From contig JASFUX010000032.1 in NCBI GenBank assembly GCA_050050115.1, forward strand, positions 1 through 18,394: a stretch of 18,394 nucleotides of DNA, in the 5' to 3' direction. The position numbers and the translations under genes were made by a program. Below are positions 6,817-13,471 of this stretch, piece after piece. The notes beneath the pieces are model-generated. The model worked only from the letters and a program-made list of their open reading frames with translations, was not told where the DNA came from and searched no databases. Every line of letters starts with the position of its first letter. The stretch's first letter is position 1. The DNA comes from JASFUX01 sp050050115 (lineage in GTDB: Bacteria; Pseudomonadota; Alphaproteobacteria; Caulobacterales; Maricaulaceae).

Positions 6817-6844
6817 CATATAGCGACTTTTGAGGGAAATCCAA
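6817..6844 (-). promoter_or_regulatory. Candidate trcR promoter
   Basis: On the minus strand TTGGAT (6839-6844), a 16-base spacer and TATATG (6817-6822) resemble a housekeeping sigma promoter. They lie just after the GST stop codon. Initiation near 6810 would give a leader of about 107 bases containing the stem 6766-6804 and the terminator-like hairpin 6730-6757. Confidence 0.4.
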
Positions 6845-6877
6845 GCCGTTGTTGGCGGTTGGGGCGCGACCAGGGCG

Positions 6878-7540
6878 TCAGGCGGCGCGCGCGAACGCCG
6901 GGACGGGCAGGGTGTTCTCGGTCAGATAGGCGCCGACCGGGCCCAGCACGCGCGCGACCGCGGGACGCTCGACGACGCGGCGGCGCCAAGCGTCGAGACG
7001 GGCGTGCCGCTCCTTGATCTCAGCGCCAAGCAGGACCGCGAAATAGTGCGCCATGATGAACGCGATGTCGGCGCAGCCGAAGGACTCATCTCCGATGTGC
7101 GCCGAGGCCGACAGGCGCTCTTCGATCGTGTCGTAAAAACGTTCGGCCCCGTCGAGCGCGGCTTTCGCCTCGGGGCTCTCCCGATCGCGCCCGAGCGACA
7201 TCAGCTTGACGACTTCGGGAAAGAACACCTCGTCGGACTTGAGCTCCCACTGGCGCGCGACGGCCCGCGCCGCGGGGTTCGACGGCCAGAGCGGATGGTC
7301 CGGATAGGCGTCCTCGAGATACTCGAGGATGAGCGTTGAATCGAACAGCTCCAGATCGCCGTCGATCAGTACGGGGATCTGTCCTTTCGGATTGATCCGC
7401 ACGACTTCGGGGTGCTTGGGGTCGTAGCGGGTGCGCAGATTGTGCGGCACGTGCTCGATCTCGCAGGCGAGCGCCTTTTCGTGCACGGCGATCTCGGCCT
7501 TGCCGCCGAACATGCTCAAGGGGCCGGTGTAGAGCTTCAT
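6878..7540 (-). CDS. Glutathione S-transferase family protein
   Basis: A normal-length 220-residue GST. The N-terminal domain reads MKLYTGPLSMFGGKAEIAVHE (candidate catalytic Ser9), then INPKGQIPVLIDG with the cis-proline at 56, and the glutathione-binding DS at 67-68. The helical C-terminal domain contains HIGDESFGCADIAFIMAHYF, the usual GST N-capping/hydrophobic region. AGGAGA lies 10 bases before ATG 7540 and overlaps the end of the SnoaL-like gene 12 bases upstream, so the two are co-transcribed. With the TetR gene further upstream this looks like a small inducible detoxification unit. Substrate unknown. Confidence 0.92.
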   Translation of the reverse strand: MKLYTGPLSMFGGKAEIAVHEKALACEIEHVPHNLRTRYDPKHPEVVRINPKGQIPVLIDGDLELFDSTLILEYLEDAYPDHPLWPSNPAARAVARQWELKSDEVFFPEVVKLMSLGRDRESPEAKAALDGAERFYDTIEERLSASAHIGDESFGCADIAFIMAHYFAVLLGAEIKERHARLDAWRRRVVERPAVARVLGPVGAYLTENTLPVPAFARAA

Positions 7541-7552
7541 GAGATCAGTCTC

Positions 7553-8065
7553 CTAAAATCCGAACCGCAGTCGCAGCAGCTGCCAGACCGCGCCGGGCGA
7601 GCGCAGGAAGGCTTTGCGGACGTGCGCTGGGTTGAAGTAGTTGACGCGCTCGACAGCCAGGCCGTCGCGGAAGATGAATCTGTCTACGGACGTCCATTCG
7701 ACGCGCCGGCCGCCGATCGTCGCGCTCGAGGTGAACTCGATGAACACCAGATCTCCGCTGGCGGCCCAGCAGTGCACGTCGGCGCGCAGGTCCGGCATGG
7801 CGCGGAAGGCGCGCAGGAAAGCGGCGCGCCCGGCCTCGCGCCCGCGCGTTTCGGGCGGATAGGTGGGCGCCTTCAAGACGATGTCGGGGCTCAAGAGGTC
7901 GAGCAGCCGGTCGAGCCGCTCGCGTGGCGCGTCCCAGACATGGCCGAACAGCTCGACCCATTCGGCGACGTCGCCGCGTTCTCCCGTCGTCGTGTTGACG
8001 ACGACGGAAGCGTCGGCGTCGACCGGCCTCAAGCGGTTCGTTCGTATTGCAGTATCCGGCTTCAT
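7553..8065 (-). CDS. SnoaL/NTF2-like family protein
   Basis: A 170-residue protein with an NTF2-like cone fold pattern. After a polar N-terminus (1-30), a helix (VAEWVELFGHVWDAPRERLDRLLDLLSPDIVLKAP) leads into strands with GREAGRAAFLRAFRAMPDLRADVHCW and IEFTSSATIGGRRVEWTSVDRFIFRDGLAVERVNYFNP, a typical SnoaL ending. Such proteins are small isomerases, hydrolases or ligand-binding proteins, so no reaction can be given. AGGA lies 8 bases before ATG 8065. It is 166 bases downstream of tetR and 12 bases upstream of the GST gene. The 8066-8231 spacer holds no gene and no convincing promoter. Confidence 0.85.
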   Translation of the reverse strand: MKPDTAIRTNRLRPVDADASVVVNTTTGERGDVAEWVELFGHVWDAPRERLDRLLDLLSPDIVLKAPTYPPETRGREAGRAAFLRAFRAMPDLRADVHCWAASGDLVFIEFTSSATIGGRRVEWTSVDRFIFRDGLAVERVNYFNPAHVRKAFLRSPGAVWQLLRLRFGF

Positions 8066-8231
8066 TGGCTCGTCCTTGAAACGATCGATCGTGCTTTTAT
8101 TGGCCTATGCGAGTGAAAGCTCTCTGGCGGTTTTGGCGATATCTGTTGTGACGCGGCCGGTTACGCCTGCAGTGAGATCATGAGCGACTGAGTCAGGTGA
8201 TCATGGCGGCGATTGTGAGCGGCGAGCATGG

Positions 8232-8813
8232 TCATGCGCTCGTGATCCGCTCGAACGCCCTCATCGCGCGCCGACGCGCCGTGCGGTCGTCGAGCAAGTC
8301 GTTCGACACCTGGTAGGACATGGCCGCGCCGGCTAGCTCGAACGCGACTTGATCGGCGTCGAGGTCGCTTGGCAATTGACCGCCGCGCACCGCGTCTCGG
8401 GTCGCAGCGGAAAGCAGCCTCCGCCATTCTTTCTGGGAGGCCGCCAGCGATGTTCGTACGCGACCCGGTCGGTCGTCGAACTCTTGAACGAACGTGGAGA
8501 ACGGGCAGCCGCCCGCCGCGTGCTCGCCCTTGATCCAATCCAGGTGGCCGGCAAACAGCGCGCGCAGACGCGCCAGCCCGGCCGGCTTCTTCATCGCCGG
8601 TGCAATGACCAGCCGCGCGAACCGCTCGACGGCTTCGTCGAGGACCGCAAGCTGCAAGGCTTCCTTCGACTTGAAGTGCGCATAGAGGCCGCTCTTCGAC
8701 AGCCCCAGCGAGTCCGCGAGCGGTCCGAGCGAAACGCCTTCGAGGCCGAGCGTGACGGCCTGCGACAGCGCCTCGCCGACGATCGTCTCCCGGGTGGCTT
8801 CGCCTTTTCTCAT
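8232..8813 (-). CDS. TetR/AcrR family transcriptional regulator
   Basis: A 193-residue repressor-type regulator. The DNA-binding helix-turn-helix is at about residues 28-50 (VSLGPLADSLGLSKSGLYAHFKSKEAL), which matches TetR proteins closely. The remainder is a helical ligand-binding domain containing GGCPFSTFVQEFDDRPG and ending in a dimerisation helix. ATG 8813 is chosen because the TetR fold begins right there; the frame stays open upstream to 8909 but without TetR-like sequence. No Shine-Dalgarno is present, and the apparent promoter puts the transcript start almost at the ATG. It probably represses itself through the repeat at 8828-8839 and likely the downstream SnoaL-GST genes. The inducer is unknown. 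Confidence 0.92.
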   Translation of the reverse strand: MRKGEATRETIVGEALSQAVTLGLEGVSLGPLADSLGLSKSGLYAHFKSKEALQLAVLDEAVERFARLVIAPAMKKPAGLARLRALFAGHLDWIKGEHAAGGCPFSTFVQEFDDRPGRVRTSLAASQKEWRRLLSAATRDAVRGGQLPSDLDADQVAFELAGAAMSYQVSNDLLDDRTARRRAMRAFERITSA

Positions 8814-8819
8814 ATCACA

Positions 8820-8847
8820 TAAATAGCACGAACGGTCGTTTTGTAAA
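8820..8847 (-). promoter_or_regulatory. tetR promoter with operator-like inverted repeat
   Basis: On the minus strand TTTACA (8842-8847), a 16-base spacer and TATTTA (8820-8825) form a promoter. Between the boxes lies ACGACCGTTCGT (8828-8839), symmetric at 10 of 12 positions and similar to operators of many TetR regulators. Initiation would fall about 8812-8814, at the tetR ATG itself, implying a leaderless mRNA. Confidence 0.5.
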
Positions 8848-8925
8848 GAGGCTCGGCTCGAAGTGTGCGGCTGGGCCGGGACAGCGAGGCCGTGCGCTGG
8901 CGGGTTCACCCAAGTATCTTTTCGG

Positions 8926-8957
8926 GTCCGCCGTTCGTTCTTGACTGAGAGGCGGAC
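8926..8957 (+). other. Stem-loop just before the sigma-factor ribosome binding site
   Basis: GTCCGCC (8926-8932) and GGCGGAC (8951-8957) are exact inverted arms around an 18-base loop. The 3' arm ends 3 bases before AGGGG (8961-8965), the probable ribosome binding site of the sigma-factor gene. It could fold in the mRNA or be a DNA operator. No promoter boxes are clear in 8848-8971. Confidence 0.35.
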
Positions 8958-8971
8958 AAAAGGGGCAAGCC

Positions 8972-9985
8972 ATGTCCAAGCAAGCAGGGCGTTTCGTCAA
9001 TCCGAGAGCGGTGCGCGGGCCGTGGCGGAAGTATCTCGATAGTCTCGTCGCGTACCGAGCGGACCTGCACCGCTACTGCGTGCGCCTGACCGGAAGCGTG
9101 TGGGACGGCGAGGACCTGATGCAGGACGCCCTCGTCCGCGTCTTCTCGATGCTGGGGAAGGTGGACCGCAATCTCGAGAACCCGCGCGCCTATCTGATCC
9201 GCACCGCGACCAATCTCTGGATCGATCGCGTGCGCCGCTCGGCGCGCGAGCAAGCGATGCTGGCGATCGAGCAGCCCCAGATAACGGAAGCGACAACTGA
9301 AGAGCCGGCCAACCTCGGCGAGCATCGCGACGCGGCCAAGGCCCTGTTTCAGACGCTGCATCCGCAGGAGCGCGCTGCGGTCCTTTTGAAGGACGTGTTC
9401 GATCTGTCGCTCGAAGAGACGGCGGCGATGTTGAAGACGAGCGTCGGGGCGGTGAAGTCGGCGCTCTCGCGCGGCCGCGGCCGGCTGGATGCGCGCAAGC
9501 CGCCGGCCGGCTTCGACGCGCCGCCGGCCGAGATCGTCGAGCAGTTCATGACCGCGCTCGGCGCGCAGGACATGGAGACGATGAAAACGCTGTGCTCGGA
9601 CGACCTGACGGTGGAGCTGGTCGGCGGCGCCCAAGGCGAAGGCTGGGAGCAAAACAAGACGTTCTTCGCCCACGCTCACATGGTCATGCCGGCGCTGGGC
9701 TTCGGCGAGAACCCGCGCTGGGAGATGTCCGAGTATGACGGCGAGCCGGTGGTGCTGGGTTTCCGAACGCTCGGCGGCGTGGAAGGCCTCAACGAGGTGC
9801 ATCGCCTCGAAACGGTTGACGGCAAGGTAGTGCGGGACCGCTGCTACTGCTTCTGTCCAGAAACGCTGGCCTCGGTGGCCGAGGGCCTCGGGCTGACAGC
9901 CTTGCCGCGTCCGCATCGCAGTCCAACGATCACGGATTTTCTGCTTACGGTCGTCGGTGTACGCCCACGGATAAGGGCTTTTTAA
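8972..9985 (+). CDS. ECF-type RNA polymerase sigma factor with C-terminal SnoaL/NTF2-like domain
   Basis: A 337-residue sigma-70 family factor. Region 2 spans about residues 25-95 (DLHRYCVRLTGSVWDGEDLMQDALVRVF, then NPRAYLIRTATNLWIDRVRRS). Region 4 spans about 118-172 (LHPQERAAVLLKDVFDLSLEETAAMLKTSVGAVKSALSRGRGRL). An NTF2/SnoaL-like domain follows at about 187-295. Several ECF groups (for example ECF41) carry such a tail, which regulates the sigma factor in place of an anti-sigma protein (known for those groups). I cannot see the ECF41 DGGGK motif, so the group is not assigned. Residues 291-295 are CYCFC, three closely spaced cysteines. No anti-sigma gene is adjacent. It is divergent from tetR. 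Confidence 0.9.
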   Translation: MSKQAGRFVNPRAVRGPWRKYLDSLVAYRADLHRYCVRLTGSVWDGEDLMQDALVRVFSMLGKVDRNLENPRAYLIRTATNLWIDRVRRSAREQAMLAIEQPQITEATTEEPANLGEHRDAAKALFQTLHPQERAAVLLKDVFDLSLEETAAMLKTSVGAVKSALSRGRGRLDARKPPAGFDAPPAEIVEQFMTALGAQDMETMKTLCSDDLTVELVGGAQGEGWEQNKTFFAHAHMVMPALGFGENPRWEMSEYDGEPVVLGFRTLGGVEGLNEVHRLETVDGKVVRDRCYCFCPETLASVAEGLGLTALPRPHRSPTITDFLLTVVGVRPRIRAF

Positions 9986-10076
9986 GTTTTTCCGGAAATT
10001 CTTGCCGATGACCCAAATCGTTCGCTCGCTTGATCGCTGAGCCGCGATTGGCCCCGGATGCGCGGAGGAATGCGCC

Positions 10077-11090
10077 GTGGAACACGTGCACGCCCACACG
10101 TCCCAATTCGCAAGGTCCGAGCGCGTTGAGCTGACGCCGCGCGCCTTTCACAAGATCAGCGCTGGTGGAAATCGGCTCATTCAGCACATCGAAACCGAGC
10201 TCCGGCCGTTTCGCGTGCACATCGACCTGACCGGCGAGGTCGCCGAGATCATCGGTGACGACGTCGCCGTGACGCTTGCTTCGAAGATCCTTGCGGCCAT
10301 TTGCGACGAAGGCGTTTCCGACCGGCAAGGCGAAGGTGATGAAAAGGGGCGTTCGGTTGAGGCGACGACGGCGTGGGTGATCGATGACGCCTTGAAGCGC
10401 GACTTGGCCTTTCGGCTTTCAGGGATCACGCTGCCCGTCAGGCCGATGTGCCTCAGCCAAGTCGCGTTCATGAAGCTGCTGCTGTCGCCCGAAGCGCCTC
10501 TCGTGTTCGGGATCGGCCCGACCGGAACCGGCAAGACTCGCCTGGCGATCGCCGCGGCGCTCAATCAGCTTGCGGAAGAGCATGTGAAGCACGTCGTCAT
10601 CTCGCGTCCCCACGTGTTGACGCCGGGCGAGACGATGACGCCGGAGCTGCGCGCGGAGACGGGGTGTTGCGAACAGTTCATGCCGATCCACGACGCCATG
10701 CATGACTTGATCGGCATAGAAGAAGCTCATGCGCTGATGGAGCATGAGAAGCTGATCGTCACCCCGCTCGGCCGGATGCGGGGGCGCACGTTCAACGACA
10801 GCTTCATCATCATCGACGATGCGCAGAACATATCGGCGCGATTGCTGCGCATGGCGGTGACGCGCATGGGGCAGGGATCGCGCTTGGTGATCACCGGCGA
10901 TCCGACGCAAAGCGAGCTCATAGGCGATGAGCCCTCTGGACTGCCGCATCTGCTGGAGCTGCTTGAAGGAAGCGGATTGGCGCACGTTCATGAATTCGCC
11001 ACGCGCGAGATCGTGCGCAACGATCTCGTCGCCCGGATTGAGACGCTTTATGCGCGAGAGAGATCCGCTGAGGCGCAGATCGCGGCTTAG
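10077..11090 (+). CDS. Divergent PhoH-family ATPase
   Basis: A 337-residue P-loop ATPase of the PhoH family, which is linked to RNA metabolism in bacteria. It starts at GTG 10077, 8 bases after GGAGGA. Motifs: Walker A GPTGTGKT (147-154), SRPHV (176-180), MRGRTFNDSFIIIDDAQN (234-251) and GDPTQ (274-278), plus a PhoH-type N-terminal part containing AGGNRLIQHIE. Compared with the canonical protein from memory, the acidic residue after the Walker B Asp is Asp instead of Glu (IDDAQN for LDEAQN). The usual EAGEKLGFLPGD stretch is replaced by LTPGETMTPELRAETGCCEQ. Canonical phoH sits next to ybeY, which is absent here, so this is probably a second, specialised paralogue. It ends 12 bases from the convergent quinone oxidoreductase gene. 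Confidence 0.88.
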   Translation: MEHVHAHTSQFARSERVELTPRAFHKISAGGNRLIQHIETELRPFRVHIDLTGEVAEIIGDDVAVTLASKILAAICDEGVSDRQGEGDEKGRSVEATTAWVIDDALKRDLAFRLSGITLPVRPMCLSQVAFMKLLLSPEAPLVFGIGPTGTGKTRLAIAAALNQLAEEHVKHVVISRPHVLTPGETMTPELRAETGCCEQFMPIHDAMHDLIGIEEAHALMEHEKLIVTPLGRMRGRTFNDSFIIIDDAQNISARLLRMAVTRMGQGSRLVITGDPTQSELIGDEPSGLPHLLELLEGSGLAHVHEFATREIVRNDLVARIETLYARERSAEAQIAA

Positions 11091-11102
11091 GCGGCCCGCG
11101 CT

Positions 11103-12089
11103 CTACATCACCAGCAAAATCTTCCCCGCGTGCTCGCCGGAGTCGATCCGCTCGTGCGCTTTCCTGACGTCGTCGAGAGCAAACTCGGAATCGATCGCGG
11201 GGCGGAGCTTGCCGTCGGCGATCCAGGGCCAGACGCGTTCTTGGATCGCGTCGCGCAGGCGGCGCTTCTCGCCAGTCGAGCGCGGGCGCAGCGTCGAACC
11301 GGTGATCGTCAGACGACGGCGCAACACGGGGCCGAAGTCGACCTCGGCTTTCGAGCCGCCGAGGAAGGCGATCAGCACCAGCCGTCCGCCGTCCTTCAGC
11401 GCGGCGAGGTTCTTCTCGACGTAGGGTCCGCCCACCATGTCGAGGATCACGTCCGCGCCGCCCTCGGCTTTGACGATCTCGGTGAAGTCTTCGGTCTTGT
11501 AGTTGATCCCGCGCGCCGCGCCGAGGCTCTCGCAAAGCTCGACCTTGCCGGGCGTGCCCGCGGTCGCCAGCACGCGCGCGCCGTCAGCGACGCCCATCTG
11601 GATCGCCGTCGTGCCGATGCCCCCGGCGCCGCCGTGCACGAGCAGCGTCTGGCCGGCTTCGAGCCGGCCGCCTTCGAACACGTTGGCGTAGACGGTGAAC
11701 ACGGTCTCGGGCAGGCCGGCGGCGTGCTTGAGCTCCATTCCCGGAGGGGCGGGCAGCACTGAGCCGGCGTCGGCGAGCACGTAGTCCGCGTAGCCGCCGC
11801 CGGGGACGAGCGCGCACACCGGATCGCCTTCGGCGAAGCCGGAGTCCGCGCCGGCTTTGAACACGTGACCCGCGCATTCGAGGCCGAGCACTTCGCTTGC
11901 GCCCGGCGGGGGCGGATAGAAGCCTTTGCGCTGGAACACGTCGGGCATGTTCACGCCGGCGGCGACGGTCTTGATCACGACCTCGCCCGGACCCGGATCG
12001 GCGACGGTGATCTGGCGCACCTCGAGCACGTCCGGGCCGCCGCCCTCGCGCGCGAACACGCCCCGTCCGGTCGTTCCAGCGTCAGTCAT
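11103..12089 (-). CDS. NAD(P)H-quinone oxidoreductase (PIG3-like MDR family)
   Basis: A 328-residue zinc-independent medium-chain dehydrogenase/reductase that likely reduces quinones or related enones with NADPH. The GroES-like N-terminal half contains GVNMPDVFQRKGFYPPPPGAS and LGLECAG (68-74). The Rossmann motif HGGAGGIGTTAIQ is at 152-164. The C-terminal KAHERIDSGEHAGKILLVM is typical of the PIG3/TIGR02824 group. No structural-zinc cysteine cluster is seen. ATG 12089 has GGTGGAG just upstream and gives the family-standard N-terminus; in-frame starts at 12113 and 12170 lack a ribosome binding site. It is divergent from the DUF1192 gene, so the two may share a control region at 12090-12262. 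Confidence 0.93.
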   Translation of the reverse strand: MTDAGTTGRGVFAREGGGPDVLEVRQITVADPGPGEVVIKTVAAGVNMPDVFQRKGFYPPPPGASEVLGLECAGHVFKAGADSGFAEGDPVCALVPGGGYADYVLADAGSVLPAPPGMELKHAAGLPETVFTVYANVFEGGRLEAGQTLLVHGGAGGIGTTAIQMGVADGARVLATAGTPGKVELCESLGAARGINYKTEDFTEIVKAEGGADVILDMVGGPYVEKNLAALKDGGRLVLIAFLGGSKAEVDFGPVLRRRLTITGSTLRPRSTGEKRRLRDAIQERVWPWIADGKLRPAIDSEFALDDVRKAHERIDSGEHAGKILLVM

Positions 12090-12180
12090 CGGCTCCACCC
12101 CTTGTTGGTTCATGTCGTTGACGAAAAATGCTTGTCGGGAGTTTTCAAGGGGTGATTCGAACCGCGTCAACAGCTAAAGT

Positions 12181-12198
12181 GGTTAGCTCGGCTTAACC
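12181..12198. promoter_or_regulatory. Imperfect inverted repeat between quinone oxidoreductase and DUF1192 genes
   Basis: GGTTAGC-TCG-GCTTAACC is a near-symmetric 18-base element in the divergent promoter region. Its halves resemble CtrA half-sites (TTAACC), but the spacing between the TTAG and TTAA cores is 6, not the 7 of the CtrA consensus. Its role is unproven. Confidence 0.3.
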
Positions 12199-12262
12199 GT
12201 GCGCCGCCGGCTGGGCTGAGCGAGAGCTGCGCCGGCCGGCGGGCGAGAAAATGGGTGGCGCG

Positions 12263-12451
12263 ATGCTGGAAGAGGACGACGTTCAACGGGTCGCTTCCGT
12301 GACGGTCGGGGAAAACCTGACGTCGTTGTCGATCGAGGAACTGGAGGAGCGGATCGCCGCGCTGAGCGCGGAAATCAAGCGGTCTGAAGGCGAGCTGGCG
12401 TCCAAGCGCTCCAGCTTGGCGGCCGCGGACGCTGTTTTCTCCAAACGTTAA
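12263..12451 (+). CDS. DUF1192 family small protein
   Basis: A 62-residue protein ending in the DUF1192 signature: LSIEELEERIAALSAEIKR, then EGELASKRSSLAAADAVF, a single amphipathic, coiled-coil-prone helix. The family is largely alphaproteobacterial and has no known function. ATG 12263 gives the expected short acidic N-terminus (MLEEDD); an in-frame ATG at 12251 would add four residues. Neither has a strong ribosome binding site. It sits between the divergent quinone oxidoreductase gene and rcdA, 119 bases before the latter. From memory this neighbourhood recurs in related bacteria; that is not verified here. Confidence 0.85.
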   Translation: MLEEDDVQRVASVTVGENLTSLSIEELEERIAALSAEIKRSEGELASKRSSLAAADAVFSKR

Positions 12452-12570
12452 CGGGTGGGGTGGCGCAGGCCTTGCAAAACTCTGGCGATCGCCGAGGAGC
12501 GGCGGGCTGGTCAGAGCGAGCGGACAAGAGGACCGCGCATTAACGACAAGGCTTGAAGGGGCCGGATCGG

Positions 12571-13074
12571 GTGAGTGAGCTGATAACGATAACGCCGCGG
12601 GATTTCGCGGCCTCCGACATGTTCGCCCAGACGTTCGACGAGGGCATGGGGCTGGTTGAAGAGACCGCCGCCTACCTCGAAGGACCGGGCCGCGCCGCGG
12701 CGCGCACGCTGGCGCGGGAAAGCGCGCTCGCCTATGCGTCCGAAAGCATGCGGCTGACCACGCGGCTGATGCAGGTCGCGTCCTGGCTGCTCGTCCACCG
12801 CGCGGTGCGCGACGGCGAGATGACCAACGAAGAGGCGCGCGAAGAGCGCTATCGCATCCGCGATGACGTTTCGGCGACGACCACCGCGCCGCTCGCCGAC
12901 CGCGGCCAGTTGCCCGAAGGTCTAAAGGCGCTGCGCGACCGCGCCGACAAGCTGTTCACCCGCGTCGCCCGCCTCGATGAGCGCCTGCACGGCGAGGGCG
13001 CGCCGGCCGCGCCGACCAATCCCGTCGGCGCCCAGCTGACGGCGCTCGAGGCGGCCTTCGCCACGCGACACTAG
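12571..13074 (+). CDS. rcdA: RcdA/DUF1465 family protein, ClpXP adaptor homologue
   Basis: A 167-residue helical protein of the DUF1465 family, which includes Caulobacter RcdA. There RcdA works with CpdR and PopA to deliver CtrA and other substrates to the ClpXP protease (established knowledge). The family core is clear: FDEGMGLVEETAAYLEGPGR (about 23-42), then ALAYASESMRLTTRLMQVAS and WLLVHRAVRDGEMTNEEA. GTG 12571 is chosen because GAAGGGG lies 9 bases upstream; a TTG at 12553 would add six residues and has no such signal. The flexible C-terminus is rich in Ala, Pro and Thr. The gene ends before a strong bidirectional terminator. Orthology to RcdA is inferred from recalled sequence similarity. 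Confidence 0.85.
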   Translation: MSELITITPRDFAASDMFAQTFDEGMGLVEETAAYLEGPGRAAARTLARESALAYASESMRLTTRLMQVASWLLVHRAVRDGEMTNEEAREERYRIRDDVSATTTAPLADRGQLPEGLKALRDRADKLFTRVARLDERLHGEGAPAAPTNPVGAQLTALEAAFATRH

Positions 13075-13105
13075 TTTCTGAGTCTCCGCCTACACAGCGA
13101 CACAT

Positions 13106-13140
13106 GAAAACGCCCGCTTCAGAACGAAGCGGGCGTTTTC
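13106..13140. terminator. Bidirectional rho-independent terminator between rcdA and rpmE
   Basis: GAAAACGCCCGCTTC (13106-13120), loop AGAAC and GAAGCGGGCGTTTTC (13126-13140) form a perfect 15-bp stem with A4 on one side and T4 on the other. It serves both convergent genes: it is 32 bases after the rcdA stop and 45 bases after the rpmE stop. Confidence 0.9.
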
Positions 13141-13167
13141 GCGTTCGGCGCCTTGAAGCGGCGGAAG

Positions 13168-13199
13168 CCTACTTCACGAAGCCCCTACTTCACGAAACC
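13168..13199. repeat. 16-bp tandem duplication at the rpmE 3' end
   Basis: CCTACTTCACGAAGCC (13168-13183) and CCTACTTCACGAAACC (13184-13199) are directly adjacent and differ at one base. On the minus strand the second holds the last rpmE codons and TAG stop. The first repeats them after the stop and does not alter the protein. Confidence 0.85.
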
Positions 13200-13406
13200 T
13201 TTGAACTTGTCCTTGAAGCGCGAGACGCGGCCGCCGCGGTCGATCAGCTGCTGGTTGCCGCCGGTCCAGGCCGGATGCGACTTGGGATCGACGTCGAGGG
13301 TGAGGGTGTCGCCCTCCTTGCCCCAGGTCGAGCGCGTCTCGAACGTGGTCCCGTCCGTCATCACCACGTTGATCGTGTGATAGTCGGGGTGGCCTTCTTT
13401 CTTCAT
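13185..13406 (-). CDS. rpmE: 50S ribosomal protein L31
   Basis: A 73-residue protein with the L31 pattern: MKKEGHPDYH, VVMTDGTTFETRSTWG, LDVDPKSHPAWTGG and an RFKDKF tail. It is part of the large ribosomal subunit and bridges to the small one. It has no cysteines, so it is the zinc-independent (C-minus) form. GGAGCGGGCGAG precedes ATG 13406, and a good promoter lies at 13472-13500, giving a leader of about 60 bases. It is convergent with rcdA across the shared terminator. Its 3' end is duplicated (13168-13199). Confidence 0.97.
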   Translation of the reverse strand: MKKEGHPDYHTINVVMTDGTTFETRSTWGKEGDTLTLDVDPKSHPAWTGGNQQLIDRGGRVSRFKDKFKGFVK

Positions 13407-13471
13407 CTCGCCCGCTCCGTCGCGCCAGTCTGCGTATGGGGTTGCGCCTTGGGGTGTTCTTTGAGCCGCGC

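Noticed and set aside
8066..8231. Separate promoter for the SnoaL-GST genes
   Set aside because: Several AT-rich bits exist on the minus strand, but no -35/-10 pair has acceptable spacing.
8906..10099. Minus-strand open frame of about 397 codons opposite the sigma-factor gene
   Set aside because: No recognisable domains and skewed Arg/His/Leu content; it is the shadow of the well-supported sigma factor.
12181..12198. CtrA full site between the quinone oxidoreductase and DUF1192 genes
   Set aside because: The first core is TTAG and the spacing is 6 instead of 7; kept only as an imperfect inverted repeat.
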